Part shown: positions 28,750 to 42,695 of the stretch, in pieces
How the letters are laid out: each line of letters begins with the position of its first letter
How positions within the stretch are numbered: the first letter of the stretch is position 1
Assembly (NCBI RefSeq): GCF_025465945.1
Contig: NZ_JANLNW010000011.1
Location: 1 to 64,000 of the forward strand
Direction of reading: 5' to 3'
DNA: 64,000 nt
Source of the DNA: Pseudomonas sp. 6D_7.1_Bac1
GTDB taxonomy: Bacteria > Pseudomonadota > Gammaproteobacteria > Pseudomonadales > Pseudomonadaceae
Notes under the pieces: model-generated
The model's input: only the letters and a program-made list of their open reading frames with translations
What the model was told of the DNA's origin: nothing
Database searches by the model: none
Position numbers and translations under genes: made by a program

Positions 28750-29208
28750 TCAGTCAAAACTGGGAATAATGTTGGCCTTGTCGATCATATCGATCGGCAA
28801 CAGAAACTCATGGTCTTCAACCTGCACCACGACATCCTGTTCTTCTACACCGCGCAGAAGGCCCTGAAAGTTACGTCGACCTTCAAAAGGCGAGCGCAGC
28901 TTGATCTTCACTTGTTCACCGGCAAATTTTGCAAACTGCTCAATAGTGAACAGCGGGCGTTCCATGCCAGGCGAGGAAACTTCGAGGGTGTATTCAACGG
29001 AGATCGGATCTTCAACATCCAGCACGCCGCTGATCTGACGGCTGACGATGGCACAATCGTCCACCAGCACACCGCCCTCTTTATCGATATAAACGCGCAA
29101 CATTGAGTGGCGACCTTGAGCCGAAAACTCAATACCCCAGCATTCATAGCCAAGGGCCACGACCACCGGGGCCAACAAGGCCTGCAACTCTTCTAGCTTG
29201 CTCGACAC
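28750..29208 (-). CDS. rimP: Ribosome maturation factor RimP
   Basis: A 152-residue factor for 30S subunit assembly. Family motifs are YECWGIEF near the N-terminus and [23 protein letters not shown] in the middle (family-diagnostic SSPG). The start is GTG at 29208, with GAGGGG six nt upstream; the next in-frame ATG upstream would place the start inside a terminator-like hairpin. First protein gene of the rimP-nusA-infB operon. Confidence 0.95.
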   Translation of the reverse strand: MSSKLEELQALLAPVVVALGYECWGIEFSAQGRHSMLRVYIDKEGGVLVDDCAIVSRQISGVLDVEDPISVEYTLEVSSPGMERPLFTIEQFAKFAGEQVKIKLRSPFEGRRNFQGLLRGVEEQDVVVQVEDHEFLLPIDMIDKANIIPSFD

Positions 29209-29245
29209 CTGAACCCCCTCGTGCATGTATGTGCATGCTATGCAA

Positions 29246-29271
29246 AATAAAAAAATGGGCGAAACGCCCAT
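29246..29271 (-). terminator. Terminator-like hairpin 38 nt before rimP
   Basis: ATGGGCG-ttt-CGCCCAT followed on the minus strand by TTTTTTTATTTT: a very good intrinsic terminator just upstream of the rimP start, hence probably an attenuator rather than an operon end. Confidence 0.8.
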
Positions 29272-29277
29272 CCTTGA

Positions 29278-29299
29278 AACGCCGTCGAACAGCGGCGTT
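29278..29299 (-). other. Second hairpin in the rimP leader
   Basis: A 7-bp stem AACGCCG / CGGCGTT between the two terminator-like hairpins, without a T-run. It may be a competing or stabilising structure. Confidence 0.5.
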
Positions 29300-29315
29300 G
29301 AAAGTGTCCAGCTAA

Positions 29316-29338
29316 CAAAAAGCCCCTTAAAAGGGGCT
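29316..29338 (-). terminator. Terminator downstream of tRNA-fMet
   Basis: AGCCCCTT-tt-AAGGGGCT followed by TTTTTGTT on the minus strand, 8 nt after the tRNA-fMet CCA end. Confidence 0.85.
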
Positions 29339-29346
29339 CCTTAAAC

Positions 29347-29423
<77 letters not shown>

Positions 29424-29485
29424 ACAAAGCTGGGGCGGAAGTATACGACCGATCCCTGACAGGGTCAATGTAACCTTCCACCTAC

Positions 29486-29510
29486 AAGAAAGCCCGCAAC
29501 AGCGGGCTCT
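29486..29510 (-). terminator. Hairpin between tRNA-Leu and tRNA-fMet
   Basis: AGAGCCCGC-loop-GCGGGCTTTCTT on the minus strand: a terminator-type hairpin between the two tRNA genes, perhaps also a processing signal. Confidence 0.75.
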
Positions 29511-29519
29511 CCTGACAAT

Positions 29520-29605
29520 TGGTACCGAGAAGGGGACTCGAACCCCTACACCCTATGGGCACAACCACCTCAAGGTTGCGTGTCTACCAATTCCACCACC
29601 TCGGC
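29520..29605 (-). tRNA. tRNA-Leu (GAG)
   Basis: An 86-nt class II tRNA with long variable arm, anticodon loop CTTGAGG and encoded CCA. It lies 22 nt downstream of secG, as in other gamma-proteobacteria (secG-leuU). Confidence 0.97.
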
Positions 29606-29627
29606 AATACTACGTTTGAAACCCTTC

Positions 29628-30011
29628 TTACTTCTGCTCTTGAGCTGGAGGTACGTCAGTCGCATTGGTTGCCGACTTTTGCTCTTGAAGCACCGGGACA
29701 TCATCAGAAGCCGGTTTTTGCTTTGGAACTTCCAACACCGCTGGATTTGGCAAACCTACTTGAGTCAGCTGGTGAGCTTTCTCTTTAGCAAAGTAACCTA
29801 ACCCTAAGCTGGTTATGAAGAAACCTGCGGCAAGTATAGCAGTAAACTTACTAAGAAAGGTAGAGGAACCTTGGCTTCCGAACACAGTATTTGAAGCACC
29901 TGCTCCGAAAGACGCGCCAGCATCCGCACCTTTACCCTGCTGCAGCAATACGAGAGCAACTACGCCCAGTGCACCCAGCAGATGAAAAACGACTACGACT
30001 GTTTCCAGCAT
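29628..30011 (-). CDS. secG: Preprotein translocase subunit SecG
   Basis: A 127-residue inner-membrane subunit of SecYEG. Two hydrophobic helices are seen at about 2-22 and 53-72, joined by a Gly/Ala-rich loop with the family motif [14 protein letters not shown] and [10 protein letters not shown]. The tail is Lys/Pro/Gln-rich. Start MLETVVV at 30011; an open frame runs 16 codons further into tpiA. It starts 4 nt after the tpiA stop. Confidence 0.94.
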   Translation of the reverse strand: MLETVVVVFHLLGALGVVALVLLQQGKGADAGASFGAGASNTVFGSQGSSTFLSKFTAILAAGFFITSLGLGYFAKEKAHQLTQVGLPNPAVLEVPKQKPASDDVPVLQEQKSATNATDVPPAQEQK

Positions 30012-30015
30012 TTTT

Positions 30016-30771
30016 TCAGTTTCCCGCGGCGCGACAAATCGCACCGAACTCATCTGCATTCAGGGAAGCTCCACCAATGAGCCCCCCATCGATATCCGGC
30101 ATGCCGAACAGTTCGACCGCATTGGCCGCCTTCACGCTGCCGCCGTATAGAAGCCGCACACCTTGTGCGATTTCAGAATTCTCTGCCGCCAACTGCGCGC
30201 GAATGGCTGCGTGCACATCCTGCGCTTGTTGCGGCGAAGCAGTCAGCCCGGTGCCAATGGCCCAGACCGGCTCGTAAGCGATTACTGCCTTTGCAAATGC
30301 GCCAACACCCAGCTCTTCGATGACGCTGCCGAGCTGACGCCCGACAACCTCAAGCGTTTTACCGGCTTCACGCTGCTCAAGGGTTTCCCCTATGCACAAC
30401 ACCGGAATCAAGCCACATGCCTGTGCCGCTGCGAACTTGCGAATGAGCGTTTCCTCACTCTCGCCGATGATCTGGCGACGCTCGGAATGCCCGACGAGCA
30501 CCAGAGAGCAACCATCATCAGCCAACTGACTCGGCGCAACTTCACCGGTCAACGCACCTTGTTTGGATTCCACCGCAGCGTTCTGCGCGCCGACCTTGAT
30601 CGACTTTCCTTCCAGACCATCAATCACTTGATTGACATGCAAGAAAGACGGGAATACCGCTACATCAACACCGCTCGGCAAGGCCAGATTACGCAAGCCC
30701 TTGATCAGCTCAGCGACGCTGGCGCGGGTACCGTGCATCTTCCAGTTACCAGCTACCATAGGGCGACGCAT
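30016..30771 (-). CDS. tpiA: Triosephosphate isomerase
   Basis: Interconverts dihydroxyacetone phosphate and glyceraldehyde-3-phosphate. The 251-residue TIM barrel has the N-terminal NWKMHG (catalytic Lys), catalytic His in VGHSERR, catalytic Glu in [10 protein letters not shown], and the phosphate loop [10 protein letters not shown]. It lies between glmM and secG, as in other pseudomonads. Cytoplasmic. Confidence 0.98.
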   Translation of the reverse strand: MRRPMVAGNWKMHGTRASVAELIKGLRNLALPSGVDVAVFPSFLHVNQVIDGLEGKSIKVGAQNAAVESKQGALTGEVAPSQLADDGCSLVLVGHSERRQIIGESEETLIRKFAAAQACGLIPVLCIGETLEQREAGKTLEVVGRQLGSVIEELGVGAFAKAVIAYEPVWAIGTGLTASPQQAQDVHAAIRAQLAAENSEIAQGVRLLYGGSVKAANAVELFGMPDIDGGLIGGASLNADEFGAICRAAGN

Positions 30772-30837
30772 GCTGTACCTCGTCGGTCAAAGTGGGCGCA
30801 GATGTTACCCAACCACACCATTGCTGGCAAGCCGAAA

Positions 30838-32175
30838 TCAGGCAGAAACTTCAGCAACCAGTTTTGCCAGCTCTTCGGCGTAACCACGAACCAGAGTTTC
30901 GTCCTCACCTTCGACCATGACCCGCACCAGCGGCTCCGTGCCGGACTTGCGCAACAACACACGACCACGCCCAGCCATGGACTTGGTGACGCGCTCGCTG
31001 GCCTCTTTGACCGCCGCATGCTCGACCGGGTTTGCACCACCGCCGAAACGCACATTGATCAATACCTGAGGGCACTTGCGTAGCGCCTGACGCGATTGCG
31101 CGAGACCTTCAGAACGGCGCTTCAGCGCCATCAGCACCTGCAACGCAGCAATAATCGCATCACCTGTGGTGGTATGACTGAAGCACACGACGTGGCCGGA
31201 GTTTTCACCCCCCACCAGCCAGTTACGCTCAAGCAGCTCGGCGATCACATAACGGTCACCAACGTTGGCCCGCACAAGAGGAATCCCCAGATCCGCCAGG
31301 GCCAGCTCCAACCCCAGGTTACTCATCAAGGTTCCAACGACGCCACCCTGCAACTTGTTACGCTCGTGCAGATCGCGCGCAATGATGAACAGCAACTCGT
31401 CACCATCGACAATCGCGCCAGTGTGATCAACCATCAACACCCGGTCGCCATCACCATCGAAGGCAATACCCAGGTCGGCGTGCTCGGCCACTACAGCTGC
31501 CTGCAATTGCCCCATATGGGTCGAACCACAATTGTGATTGATGTTCAGGCCGTCAGGCTGTGCAGAGAGCACCGTCACCTGCGCGCCCAGCTCTCGGAAC
31601 ACACTCGGAGCCACCTTATAGGTAGCACCGTGTGCGCAGTCGATCACTACTTTGAGACCGGCGAAATTGGTTCCGGTTGGCACGCTGCTTTTGCAAAATT
31701 CAATGTAACGACCAGAAGCATCGTTGATTCGCGAGACCTTGCCGATCTTGCTCGACTCAACCACGGTCATCGGCATATCGAGCAACTCTTCGATCATCAG
31801 CTCAACGTCGTCCGGCAGTTTCGTGCCCTGACCGGAGAAGAACTTGATGCCGTTATCGTCATGAGGATTGTGCGAAGCACTGATCACAATACCGGCTTCA
31901 GCATGGAAGGTACGCGTCAAATAGGCGATAGCCGGCGTCGGCATCGGCCCCAGCAGCATGACATCAGCCCCGGCGGAGGTAAGCCCGGCCTCAAGCGCCG
32001 ATTCAAACATATAACCAGAGATTCGAGTGTCCTTGCCGACCAGAACCTTGCATGCTCCCTTACTACGGAAGGCCATGCCCGCAGCCCAGCCGAGTTTGAG
32101 CATGAATTCAGGAGTAATCGGATAGGTGCCGACCCGACCACGAATGCCGTCGGTGCCAAAATATTTCTTAGTCAT
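30838..32175 (-). CDS. glmM: Phosphoglucosamine mutase
   Basis: Converts glucosamine-6-phosphate to glucosamine-1-phosphate for UDP-GlcNAc, hence peptidoglycan and LPS. The 445-residue protein has phosphoserine S101 ([12 protein letters not shown]), the metal loop DGDGDR, and sugar loop GGENSGH. The C-terminal phosphate-binding [11 protein letters not shown] is intact. The ATG at 32175 follows GGAGCACTT and is 16 nt from folP, so the two are co-transcribed. Confidence 0.97.
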   Translation of the reverse strand: MTKKYFGTDGIRGRVGTYPITPEFMLKLGWAAGMAFRSKGACKVLVGKDTRISGYMFESALEAGLTSAGADVMLLGPMPTPAIAYLTRTFHAEAGIVISASHNPHDDNGIKFFSGQGTKLPDDVELMIEELLDMPMTVVESSKIGKVSRINDASGRYIEFCKSSVPTGTNFAGLKVVIDCAHGATYKVAPSVFRELGAQVTVLSAQPDGLNINHNCGSTHMGQLQAAVVAEHADLGIAFDGDGDRVLMVDHTGAIVDGDELLFIIARDLHERNKLQGGVVGTLMSNLGLELALADLGIPLVRANVGDRYVIAELLERNWLVGGENSGHVVCFSHTTTGDAIIAALQVLMALKRRSEGLAQSRQALRKCPQVLINVRFGGGANPVEHAAVKEASERVTKSMAGRGRVLLRKSGTEPLVRVMVEGEDETLVRGYAEELAKLVAEVSA

Positions 32176-32191
32176 AAGTGCTCCATCATTC

Positions 32192-33043
32192 TTATTCGGC
32201 TGATTCAACTGCTGTGATCATCCGTACCACATCTACTGTTTCGGCCACGTCGTGCACGCGCAAGATGCGCGCACCCTTGACGACAGCCAGCGCCGCGAGA
32301 GCCAGACCACCATGCAGCCGCTCTCCCACCGGGCGATTCAATGCCTGCCCGATCATGCTCTTTCGCGAAACCCCGACCAACAGAGGCCGCCCCAAGGCAT
32401 GCAGGGCTTCCATATGCTTGAACAGACTCAAATTGTGCTGCAGGTTTTTCGCAAACCCGAAACCCGGATCAAGAATGATCCGCTCGGCCGCAATACCGAC
32501 CGCCGCACATGACGCCATACGCTCGGCAAGGAACGCGCCGACCTCGCTCGTCACGTCATCATAATGCGGATTGTCCTGCATATCTCCCGGCTCACCGAGC
32601 ATATGCATCAGACACACTGGCAATCCGGTGGCCGCCGCCGCATCCAGCGCTCCGTCTCGACGCAGTGAACGCACATCGTTGATCAGACCAGCGCCAAGGC
32701 GCGCAGTTTCACGCATGACCGCAGGTGTCGAGGTATCGACCGAGATAATCACATCCAGTTCGCGATGAATCCGCTCGACGATCGGCGCCACACGCTCGAG
32801 TTCCTCAAGTGGGGAGACCGCCCGCGCACCAGGCCGGGTCGATTCACCACCTACATCAATGAGGGTCGCACCGGCAGCCACCATCGCCTCGGCGTGTCGC
32901 AGGGCAGCATCGAGCTGACTGAAGCGACCACCGTCGGAGAAGGAATCAGGAGTGACGTTAAGAATGCCCATGACATGCGTATGGGCCAAATCAAGAACCC
33001 GGTTGCCGCAAGGCAACCGGGTCGAGGACGGTACAAGAGTCAT
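32192..33043 (-). CDS. folP: Dihydropteroate synthase
   Basis: Condenses p-aminobenzoate with hydroxymethyl-dihydropterin pyrophosphate in folate synthesis; the sulfonamide target. The 283-residue TIM barrel shows [15 protein letters not shown] and GGESTRPGA, the two classical DHPS signatures, then DPGFGFAKN and the terminal RVHDV. It starts 8 nt after ftsH and is followed closely by glmM, the usual ftsH-folP-glmM group. Confidence 0.97.
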   Translation of the reverse strand: MTLVPSSTRLPCGNRVLDLAHTHVMGILNVTPDSFSDGGRFSQLDAALRHAEAMVAAGATLIDVGGESTRPGARAVSPLEELERVAPIVERIHRELDVIISVDTSTPAVMRETARLGAGLINDVRSLRRDGALDAAAATGLPVCLMHMLGEPGDMQDNPHYDDVTSEVGAFLAERMASCAAVGIAAERIILDPGFGFAKNLQHNLSLFKHMEALHALGRPLLVGVSRKSMIGQALNRPVGERLHGGLALAALAVVKGARILRVHDVAETVDVVRMITAVESAE

Positions 33044-33051
33044 TTCAAACC

Positions 33052-34962
33052 TTAGACGTCGGCAGCCGGGCCACCGATGGGTGTTTCCGGACGCTCTTCC
33101 TGCACGACGGGAGGAGTACCGGTGCCGCCAGACCAGTCACGAGGCTCACGCGGTGTACGACCAGCCATGATGTCGTCGATCTGTTCGGCATCGATGGTTT
33201 CGTACTTCATCAGCGCGTCGGCCATGGCGTCGAGCTTGTCGCGGTTGTCCGTCAGGATCTGCTTGGCCGTGCCATAGCACTGATCAATGATGCTGCGCAC
33301 TTCAGAGTCGATCAGTTTGGCAGTCTCGCCCGAGAAGCTGGCGTGCTGACCACCACCGCCACGACCGAGGAACACCTCACCCTCTTCTTCGGCATACATC
33401 AAAGGACCGAGTTTTTCCGACAGCCCCCACTTGGTGACCATGTTTCGTGCAATCTGGCTGGCACGCATGATGTCGTTCGACGCACCAGTGGTCACGCCAT
33501 CGAAGCCCAGGGTCATTTCTTCCGCAATACGACCGCCGTACAGCGAGCAGATCTGGCTGATCAACGCACGCTTGGACAGACTGTAGCGATCTTCTTCCGG
33601 CAGGAACATGGTCACACCCAGCGCACGACCGCGCGGAATGATCGAGACCTTGTAGACCGGATCGTGCTCGGGTACCACACGACCAACGATCGCGTGACCT
33701 GCTTCGTGATAAGCGGTGTTCTGCTTCTCTTTCTCGGACATGACCATGGACTTGCGCTCAGCGCCCATCATGATCTTGTCTTTCGCCAGCTCGAACTCTT
33801 TCATCTCGACAATGCGCTTGCCGGCACGGGCGGCGAACAGCGATGCCTCGTTCACCAGGTTGGCCAGGTCGGCACCGGAGAAACCAGGCGTACCACGAGC
33901 GATAACCGCTGGAGCGACGTCGTCACCCATTGGCACTTTGCGCATGTGGACTTTGAGAATTTGCTCGCGACCACGGATATCCGGCAGCCCCACGACAACC
34001 TGACGGTCGAAACGGCCTGGACGCAGCAGCGCAGGGTCAAGTACGTCAGGGCGGTTGGTTGCGGCGATGACGATGATGCCGTCATTCACTTCGAAACCGT
34101 CCATCTCTACCAGCAACTGGTTGAGCGTCTGTTCGCGCTCGTCATGGCCACCGCCCATGCCAGCACCACGATGACGACCGACAGCGTCGATTTCATCGAT
34201 GAAGATGATGCACGGAGCGTGCTTTTTCGCCTGTTCGAACATGTCACGAACACGGCTGGCACCCACACCAACGAACATTTCGACAAAGTCGGAACCGGAG
34301 ATGGTGAAAAACGGTACCTTGGCTTCGCCCGCAATGGCTTTGGCCAACAGGGTTTTACCAGTACCCGGTGGACCCACCATCAGCACGCCGCGAGGAATGC
34401 GACCGCCCAGACGCTGGAACTTGCCCGGATCACGCAGGAACTCGACCAGCTCACCCACTTCCTCCTTGGCTTCGTCGCAACCGGCAACGTCAGCCAGGGT
34501 AGTTTTCACCTGATCTTCGGAGAGCAGGCGTGCCTTGCTCTTGCCGAAGCTCATCGGCCCACCCTTGCCACCAGCACCGCCCTGCATCTGCCGCATGAAA
34601 AACATGAAGACGGCGATGATCACCAGGATCGGGAAGCTTGCGACCAGGAGTTGAGTCCAGATGCTTTGCTGTTCAGGCTGCTTACCTTCAACGACTACGT
34701 GGTTATCCACCAGATCGCCGATCAGACCGTTATCCTGAATGGCCGGACGAATGGTCTTGAAGCTGTCGCCATCATTGCGCTTGCCAGTAATGACATAGCC
34801 GTCCACGGCTACGCGCTCGACCTTGCCATCCTTGACCTGCTGGATGAAGTCGGAATAGTTGAGGGTCTGCGGCTCGTTAGGGCTGGAGAAGTTGTTCATC
34901 ACTGTCACCAGGACAGCCGCGATGATCAACCACAGGATCAGATTCTTTGCCATATCGTTCAA
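33052..34962 (-). CDS. ftsH: ATP-dependent zinc metalloprotease FtsH
   Basis: Membrane-anchored AAA+ protease that removes misfolded membrane proteins and regulators such as LpxC and sigma-32. The 636-residue protein has TM1 at about 5-23, a periplasmic domain, TM2 near 100-120, the AAA module (Walker [20 protein letters not shown]; second-region-of-homology [10 protein letters not shown]) and the zinc protease motif HEAGH. The start used is TTG with GAGGG 7 nt upstream; an ATG three codons later (MAKNLILW) is an alternative. First gene of the large operon after rlmE. Confidence 0.97.
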   Translation of the reverse strand: MNDMAKNLILWLIIAAVLVTVMNNFSSPNEPQTLNYSDFIQQVKDGKVERVAVDGYVITGKRNDGDSFKTIRPAIQDNGLIGDLVDNHVVVEGKQPEQQSIWTQLLVASFPILVIIAVFMFFMRQMQGGAGGKGGPMSFGKSKARLLSEDQVKTTLADVAGCDEAKEEVGELVEFLRDPGKFQRLGGRIPRGVLMVGPPGTGKTLLAKAIAGEAKVPFFTISGSDFVEMFVGVGASRVRDMFEQAKKHAPCIIFIDEIDAVGRHRGAGMGGGHDEREQTLNQLLVEMDGFEVNDGIIVIAATNRPDVLDPALLRPGRFDRQVVVGLPDIRGREQILKVHMRKVPMGDDVAPAVIARGTPGFSGADLANLVNEASLFAARAGKRIVEMKEFELAKDKIMMGAERKSMVMSEKEKQNTAYHEAGHAIVGRVVPEHDPVYKVSIIPRGRALGVTMFLPEEDRYSLSKRALISQICSLYGGRIAEEMTLGFDGVTTGASNDIMRASQIARNMVTKWGLSEKLGPLMYAEEEGEVFLGRGGGGQHASFSGETAKLIDSEVRSIIDQCYGTAKQILTDNRDKLDAMADALMKYETIDAEQIDDIMAGRTPREPRDWSGGTGTPPVVQEERPETPIGGPAADV

Positions 34963-35143
34963 TTAACTACCCTCTGAAGCAAGCTCCGCTACTGGCGCGC
35001 GCTTCGCATGATATTCACCGGCCTAACTTACTACATTACCTACAGCTCTGGCAGGCGCCGTCTGTAACCCTTTGTGAAACACTTATTACACAATATTCGT
35101 TATACCGGCTCTGTAAAGCGATACAAAAAAACCTATCGCCCCC

Positions 35144-35794
35144 TTAGAAACGCTCGACACTCTCAGAACCTTCAACGCCGCGGAAACCGCGTCCCAGCAA
35201 GTACTGCTCGCGGGACCTGTCACGCGATGACAAAGGCTTGCGCATCTGCACCTTGTCAAACAGCTTGCGGATTTCCTTGTGGTACTCGTCGAAGCCTTCA
35301 CCCTGGAAGACCTTGATCAAAAAATCACCGCCGGGCCGCAAAACCCGACCGGCGAGATCCAGTGCCAATTCACACAGGAACATCGCCCGTGGCATATCGA
35401 CAGCCGCCAATCCACTCATATTGGGGGCCATATCGGAAATCACAAGGTCCACCTGCGTATTTCCGACCGCCTCGAGGATCTGTGCCAGCACGGCATCCTC
35501 GGTAAAATCGCCCTGAATGAAGGTCACATCAGGGATGCTGTCCATTTCCAGGATGTCGGATGCGATCAAACGACCCTGCCCACCAATCAGACGACTGGTC
35601 ACTTGCGACCAACCACCCGGCGCTGCGCCGAGGTCGATTACGGTCATGCCCGGACGGATCAGGCGATCCTTTTCCTGGATCTCCAGCAATTTGTAGCTGG
35701 CACGGGAACGATACCCGTCTTTTTGCGCCATTTTGACGTACGGATCGTTGAAATGCTCTTTCAGCCAGTTAAGGCTAGTCTTGGAACGGGCCAC
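35144..35794 (-). CDS. rlmE: 23S rRNA (uridine-2552-2'-O)-methyltransferase
   Basis: SAM-dependent methyltransferase (FtsJ/RrmJ) acting on U2552 of 23S rRNA in the 50S subunit. The 216-residue Rossmann protein has the SAM motif [14 protein letters not shown] and the catalytic K-D-K-E set, with DMAPN and the later [13 protein letters not shown]. The start GTG at 35794 (MARSKTS) is favoured by GAGG six nt upstream over a TTG four codons earlier. Upstream of ftsH, the conserved order. Confidence 0.95.
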   Translation of the reverse strand: MARSKTSLNWLKEHFNDPYVKMAQKDGYRSRASYKLLEIQEKDRLIRPGMTVIDLGAAPGGWSQVTSRLIGGQGRLIASDILEMDSIPDVTFIQGDFTEDAVLAQILEAVGNTQVDLVISDMAPNMSGLAAVDMPRAMFLCELALDLAGRVLRPGGDFLIKVFQGEGFDEYHKEIRKLFDKVQMRKPLSSRDRSREQYLLGRGFRGVEGSESVERF

Positions 35795-35900
35795 GGGCCA
35801 CCTCAAAAAAATAAACGAGTCGCGATTAACTGGGCGGTCCCGGACTCGCTCGGGTAAACTGGCCGCCGCTTTTTACAAGATCAGACGCAGGGGTCAGATT

Positions 35901-36209
35901 ATGCCGCTCACTCAAGAGCAGAAGAAACAGTACAAATCCATTGGCCACCATCTGAAACCAGTTTTGACTGTGGCTGACAACGGTTTGACTGAAGGTGTTT
36001 TAGCCGAACTGGAACGCGCATTGGGCGATCACGAGCTGATCAAGATCAAGCTCAGCATCCTCGACCGCGAATCGCGCCTGGCAGCCATTGCAGAACTGTG
36101 CAAGGCCGGCAAAGCGGATCTGGTGCAAGTCATCGGCAAGATGGCACTGATTTACCGGAAGAACTTCAGCGTAAACAAGCAGCTGTCGAACGTCCATCGC
36201 TTCAAGTGA
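35901..36209 (+). CDS. yhbY: YhbY-family RNA-binding protein
   Basis: A 102-residue single-CRM-domain protein associated with pre-50S particles. It carries the family start QEQKKQYKSIGHHLKPVL and the GxxG-like region of the CRM fold. ATG at 35901 follows AGGGG. It is divergent from rlmE across about 106 bp, as in E. coli, and convergent with the DUF4149 gene. Role in ribosome assembly is inferred from the family. Confidence 0.92.
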   Translation: MPLTQEQKKQYKSIGHHLKPVLTVADNGLTEGVLAELERALGDHELIKIKLSILDRESRLAAIAELCKAGKADLVQVIGKMALIYRKNFSVNKQLSNVHRFK

Positions 36210-36218
36210 TGATACGGG

Positions 36219-36623
36219 TCAAGGGTGTGCTTCGCGCACCCTGCCACCCCATCCCGGCACCGGCTGCAATACCAGCAGCAGCCCGGAAAACCCCAGCACT
36301 AGATAGCTGAACAACAACCAGTGCTGTGCATCTGGCCAGTCGATTCGCACCACGAAGTACATCGCACTCGCGTAAAGCGCCATCAACAGCAGTTGCCCGC
36401 GAATATCGCGCCATAGACTGACAAGGCCCTTGGCCTGAACCAGCACCAAAACCTGAAAAATAATGCACGCCGCTGAAAACCCGACCAGCAGCGCACTCAG
36501 CACGCTTGAAACTTCTTCGATCAGCAGCGGCGCCAGGCCAATTCGGCCCAGCACCGGCAGCAGTCCGATGTGCAATAACCACAGGCCGCCAACCCATAAC
36601 ATCTGGGTCAACTGCCAAAGCAT
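36219..36623 (-). CDS. DUF4149-like membrane protein
   Basis: A small hydrophobic inner-membrane protein of about 134 residues with four likely helices (about 5-25, 40-60, 72-90, 100-120). It resembles the DUF4149 family found next to greA in Pseudomonas. The start is uncertain: the ATG at 36623 (MLWQLTQ) lacks a good ribosome-binding site, while the frame stays open into the end of greA. Probably translated by coupling to greA, 28 nt upstream. Function unknown. Confidence 0.75.
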   Translation of the reverse strand: MLWQLTQMLWVGGLWLLHIGLLPVLGRIGLAPLLIEEVSSVLSALLVGFSAACIIFQVLVLVQAKGLVSLWRDIRGQLLLMALYASAMYFVVRIDWPDAQHWLLFSYLVLGFSGLLLVLQPVPGWGGRVREAHP

Positions 36624-36651
36624 GGCGCCCGCACGAAGCAGGCGCTTGCCT

Positions 36652-37124
36652 TCAGATATGGCGGACTTCGACAATCTCGTACTCGATAACGCCACCAGGC
36701 GTTTTGACGGCGACTACATCACCCTCTTCCTTGGCGATCAAGGCGCGGGCCAATGGCGAACCCACCGAAATCTTGCCGAGCTTGAAGTCAGCCTCATCCT
36801 CACCAACGATGTGGTAGGTGACGCTTTCATCAGTTTCAACATTGGCGATTTCAACGGTGGTGCCGAAAATCACTTTACCAGTGTGCGGGATGGTCGTGAC
36901 ATCGATGATCACCGCATTCTGCATACGGCCTTCGATGTCGCGAATCCGCGCCTCGACCATACCCTGCTGCTCGCGAGCAGCGTGGTATTCGGCGTTTTCC
37001 TTCAGGTCACCCAGCTCGCGGGCCGTACCGATGTCCTGGCTGAGCTTCGGACGGACGACCTTGGTCAGGTGAGCGTGCTCTTCTTCCAGGGCTTTCGCCC
37101 CCTGGACGGTCATTGGGTATTTGA

Positions 37125-37128
<4 letters not shown>
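36652..37128 (-). CDS. greA: Transcription elongation factor GreA
   Basis: Rescues backtracked RNA polymerase by inducing transcript cleavage through the secondary channel. The 158-residue protein has the N-terminal coiled coil with acidic tip ([17 protein letters not shown] region, D/E near residue 41-44) and the C-terminal globular FKBP-like domain ([19 protein letters not shown]). Its start overlaps the carB stop by 4 bp (ATGA), so greA is coupled to carAB. Confidence 0.96.
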
Positions 37129-40346
<3,218 letters not shown>

Positions 40347-40485
40347 GGGTACTCACTCAAATCCGCAGGTCCGACGGCAATCCCCGAGGAGAAGCCGTCT
40401 TGATCAATCTCTGAAGTCCTTCAGGGGCCGCCGGGCTACCGGGGCCACCCTCAGTGACTTCTCGCTACATGCTCAAGGCCAGCGA

Positions 40486-41622
40486 TTAACGTCGCTTGGC
40501 CATCTCGTTGATGAAGCGATCGAACAGCGGCGCCACATCGTTCGGACCAGGGCTGGCTTCAGGGTGACCCTGGAAGCTGAACGCGCTCTTGTCGGTACGC
40601 TCGATGCCTTGCAGGGTGCCGTCGAACAGCGATTTGTGGATCGCGCGAACGTTGCCTGGCAGGGTCGTTTCGTCTACCGCAAAACCGTGGTTCTGGCTGG
40701 TGATCATGACGACGCCGGTGTCCAGATCCTGAACCGGGTGGTTGGCACCGTGGTGACCGTGCCCCATTTTCAGGGTCTTGGCACCAGAGGCCAGGGCCAG
40801 CAGTTGGTGACCGAGGCAGATGCCGAACACCGGGATCTCGGTTTCAAGGATGTCCTTGATCGCCTGGATCGCGTAGTCGCAAGGCTCCGGGTCACCCGGG
40901 CCGTTGGACAGGAACACACCGTCCGGCTTGAGTGCCAGGACTTCGCTGGCCGGGGCTTGTGCCGGCACCACGGTGACGCGGCAGCCGCGCTCGACCAGCA
41001 TGCGCAGGATGTTCAGCTTGACGCCGTAGTCGTAGGCCACCACGTGATACGGCAGTTCGGACGCATCGATTGTCGCGTGGCTGTCGGTTTTCAGGTCCCA
41101 GACAGTCGAGCGCCATTCGTACTTCTCTTTGGTGCTGACGACTTTCGCCAGATCCATGCCCTTCAGGCCCGGGAAGCCGCGCGCCGCTGCAATCGCAGCT
41201 TCGTCGGAGATGTTGTCGCCAGCCATGATGCAGCCGTTCTGCGCACCTTTTTCACGCAGGATGCGTGTCAGGCGGCGGGTGTCGATACCGGCGATTGCCA
41301 CAACGTTGTTGGCTTTCAGGTAGTCGGACAGGGACATCGTGTTACGCCAGTTGCTCGCAACCAGTGGCAGGTCACGAATCACCAGACCAGCGGACCAGAC
41401 GCGGTCGGACTCGGCGTCTTCCGGCGTGGTGCCGGTGTTGCCGATGTGCGGGTAAGTCAGGGTAACGATCTGTTGGGCGTAGGAAGGATCGGTAAGGATT
41501 TCCTGATAGCCGGTCATGGCGGTGTTGAACACCACCTCACCAACGGTTTGACCGTCGGCTCCAATGGCTTCGCCGCGAAAAATGCTGCCATCAGCAAGGG
41601 CGAGTATGGCTGGCTTAGTCAA
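40486..41622 (-). CDS. carA: Carbamoyl-phosphate synthase small subunit
   Basis: Glutaminase subunit that supplies ammonia to CarB. The 378-residue protein has the N-terminal CarA domain and a class I glutamine amidotransferase domain with nucleophile Cys in GICLGHQLL and the His/Glu pair in [11 protein letters not shown]. The start codon is TTG (coding for the start of MTKPAILAL), with GGGAGG six nt upstream; weak start codons on carA are known in pseudomonads. carB follows after 139 bp with no obvious terminator. Confidence 0.97.
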   Translation of the reverse strand: MTKPAILALADGSIFRGEAIGADGQTVGEVVFNTAMTGYQEILTDPSYAQQIVTLTYPHIGNTGTTPEDAESDRVWSAGLVIRDLPLVASNWRNTMSLSDYLKANNVVAIAGIDTRRLTRILREKGAQNGCIMAGDNISDEAAIAAARGFPGLKGMDLAKVVSTKEKYEWRSTVWDLKTDSHATIDASELPYHVVAYDYGVKLNILRMLVERGCRVTVVPAQAPASEVLALKPDGVFLSNGPGDPEPCDYAIQAIKDILETEIPVFGICLGHQLLALASGAKTLKMGHGHHGANHPVQDLDTGVVMITSQNHGFAVDETTLPGNVRAIHKSLFDGTLQGIERTDKSAFSFQGHPEASPGPNDVAPLFDRFINEMAKRR

Positions 41623-41666
41623 GAAGACCTCCCGTAAATAAAGCCTGAAAGGGCGATCGCAGGTTG

Positions 41667-41705
41667 TAAAAAAGCGGAGTGACGTATGGACACGTCACCC
41701 CGCTT
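41667..41705 (-). terminator. Attenuator-like terminator in the carA leader
   Basis: A stem of 13 pairs with a single-base mismatch (AAGCGG.GTGACGT / ACGTCAC.CCGCTT), 6-nt loop, then TTTTTT on the minus strand. It lies only 45 nt before the carA start and 170 nt after dapB, which has its own terminator. It therefore sits in the carA leader and probably attenuates carAB. Confidence 0.75.
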
Positions 41706-41729
41706 CTTCACTGAATTATTCTGCGCGCT

Positions 41730-41747
41730 TTTAGTGGACACACTAAA
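41730..41747 (-). promoter_or_regulatory. Inverted repeat upstream of the carA attenuator
   Basis: TTTAGTG-gaca-CACTAAA, a perfect 7-bp inverted repeat, together with CTGTA-agc-TACAG just upstream on the minus strand. It could be an operator or an RNA element of the carA leader. Confidence 0.45.
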
Positions 41748-41835
41748 GCTGTAGCTTACAGAAAAAGGCTTTTTTGGTCCACCGCTAATGAGCCTTAAAG
41801 GCAGGGGAATGCGACAGGACGTCGCTTAGCGGTTG

Positions 41836-41869
41836 AAAACAGGGCTCAAATTGAGTTCGAACCCTGTTT
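41836..41869 (-). terminator. Terminator of dapB
   Basis: AAACAGGG at one end and CCCTGTTTT at the other, with an inner CTCAA/TTGAG stem, 11 nt after the dapB stop. The T-tract after the stem is short (TTTTC). Confidence 0.7.
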
Positions 41870-41879
41870 CCGGTACATC

Positions 41880-42695
<816 letters not shown>

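Noticed and set aside
36624..36695. N-terminal extension of the DUF4149 protein into greA
   Set aside because: The extra 24 residues are encoded by the end of greA on the same strand and are polar, unlike the family; no ribosome-binding site.
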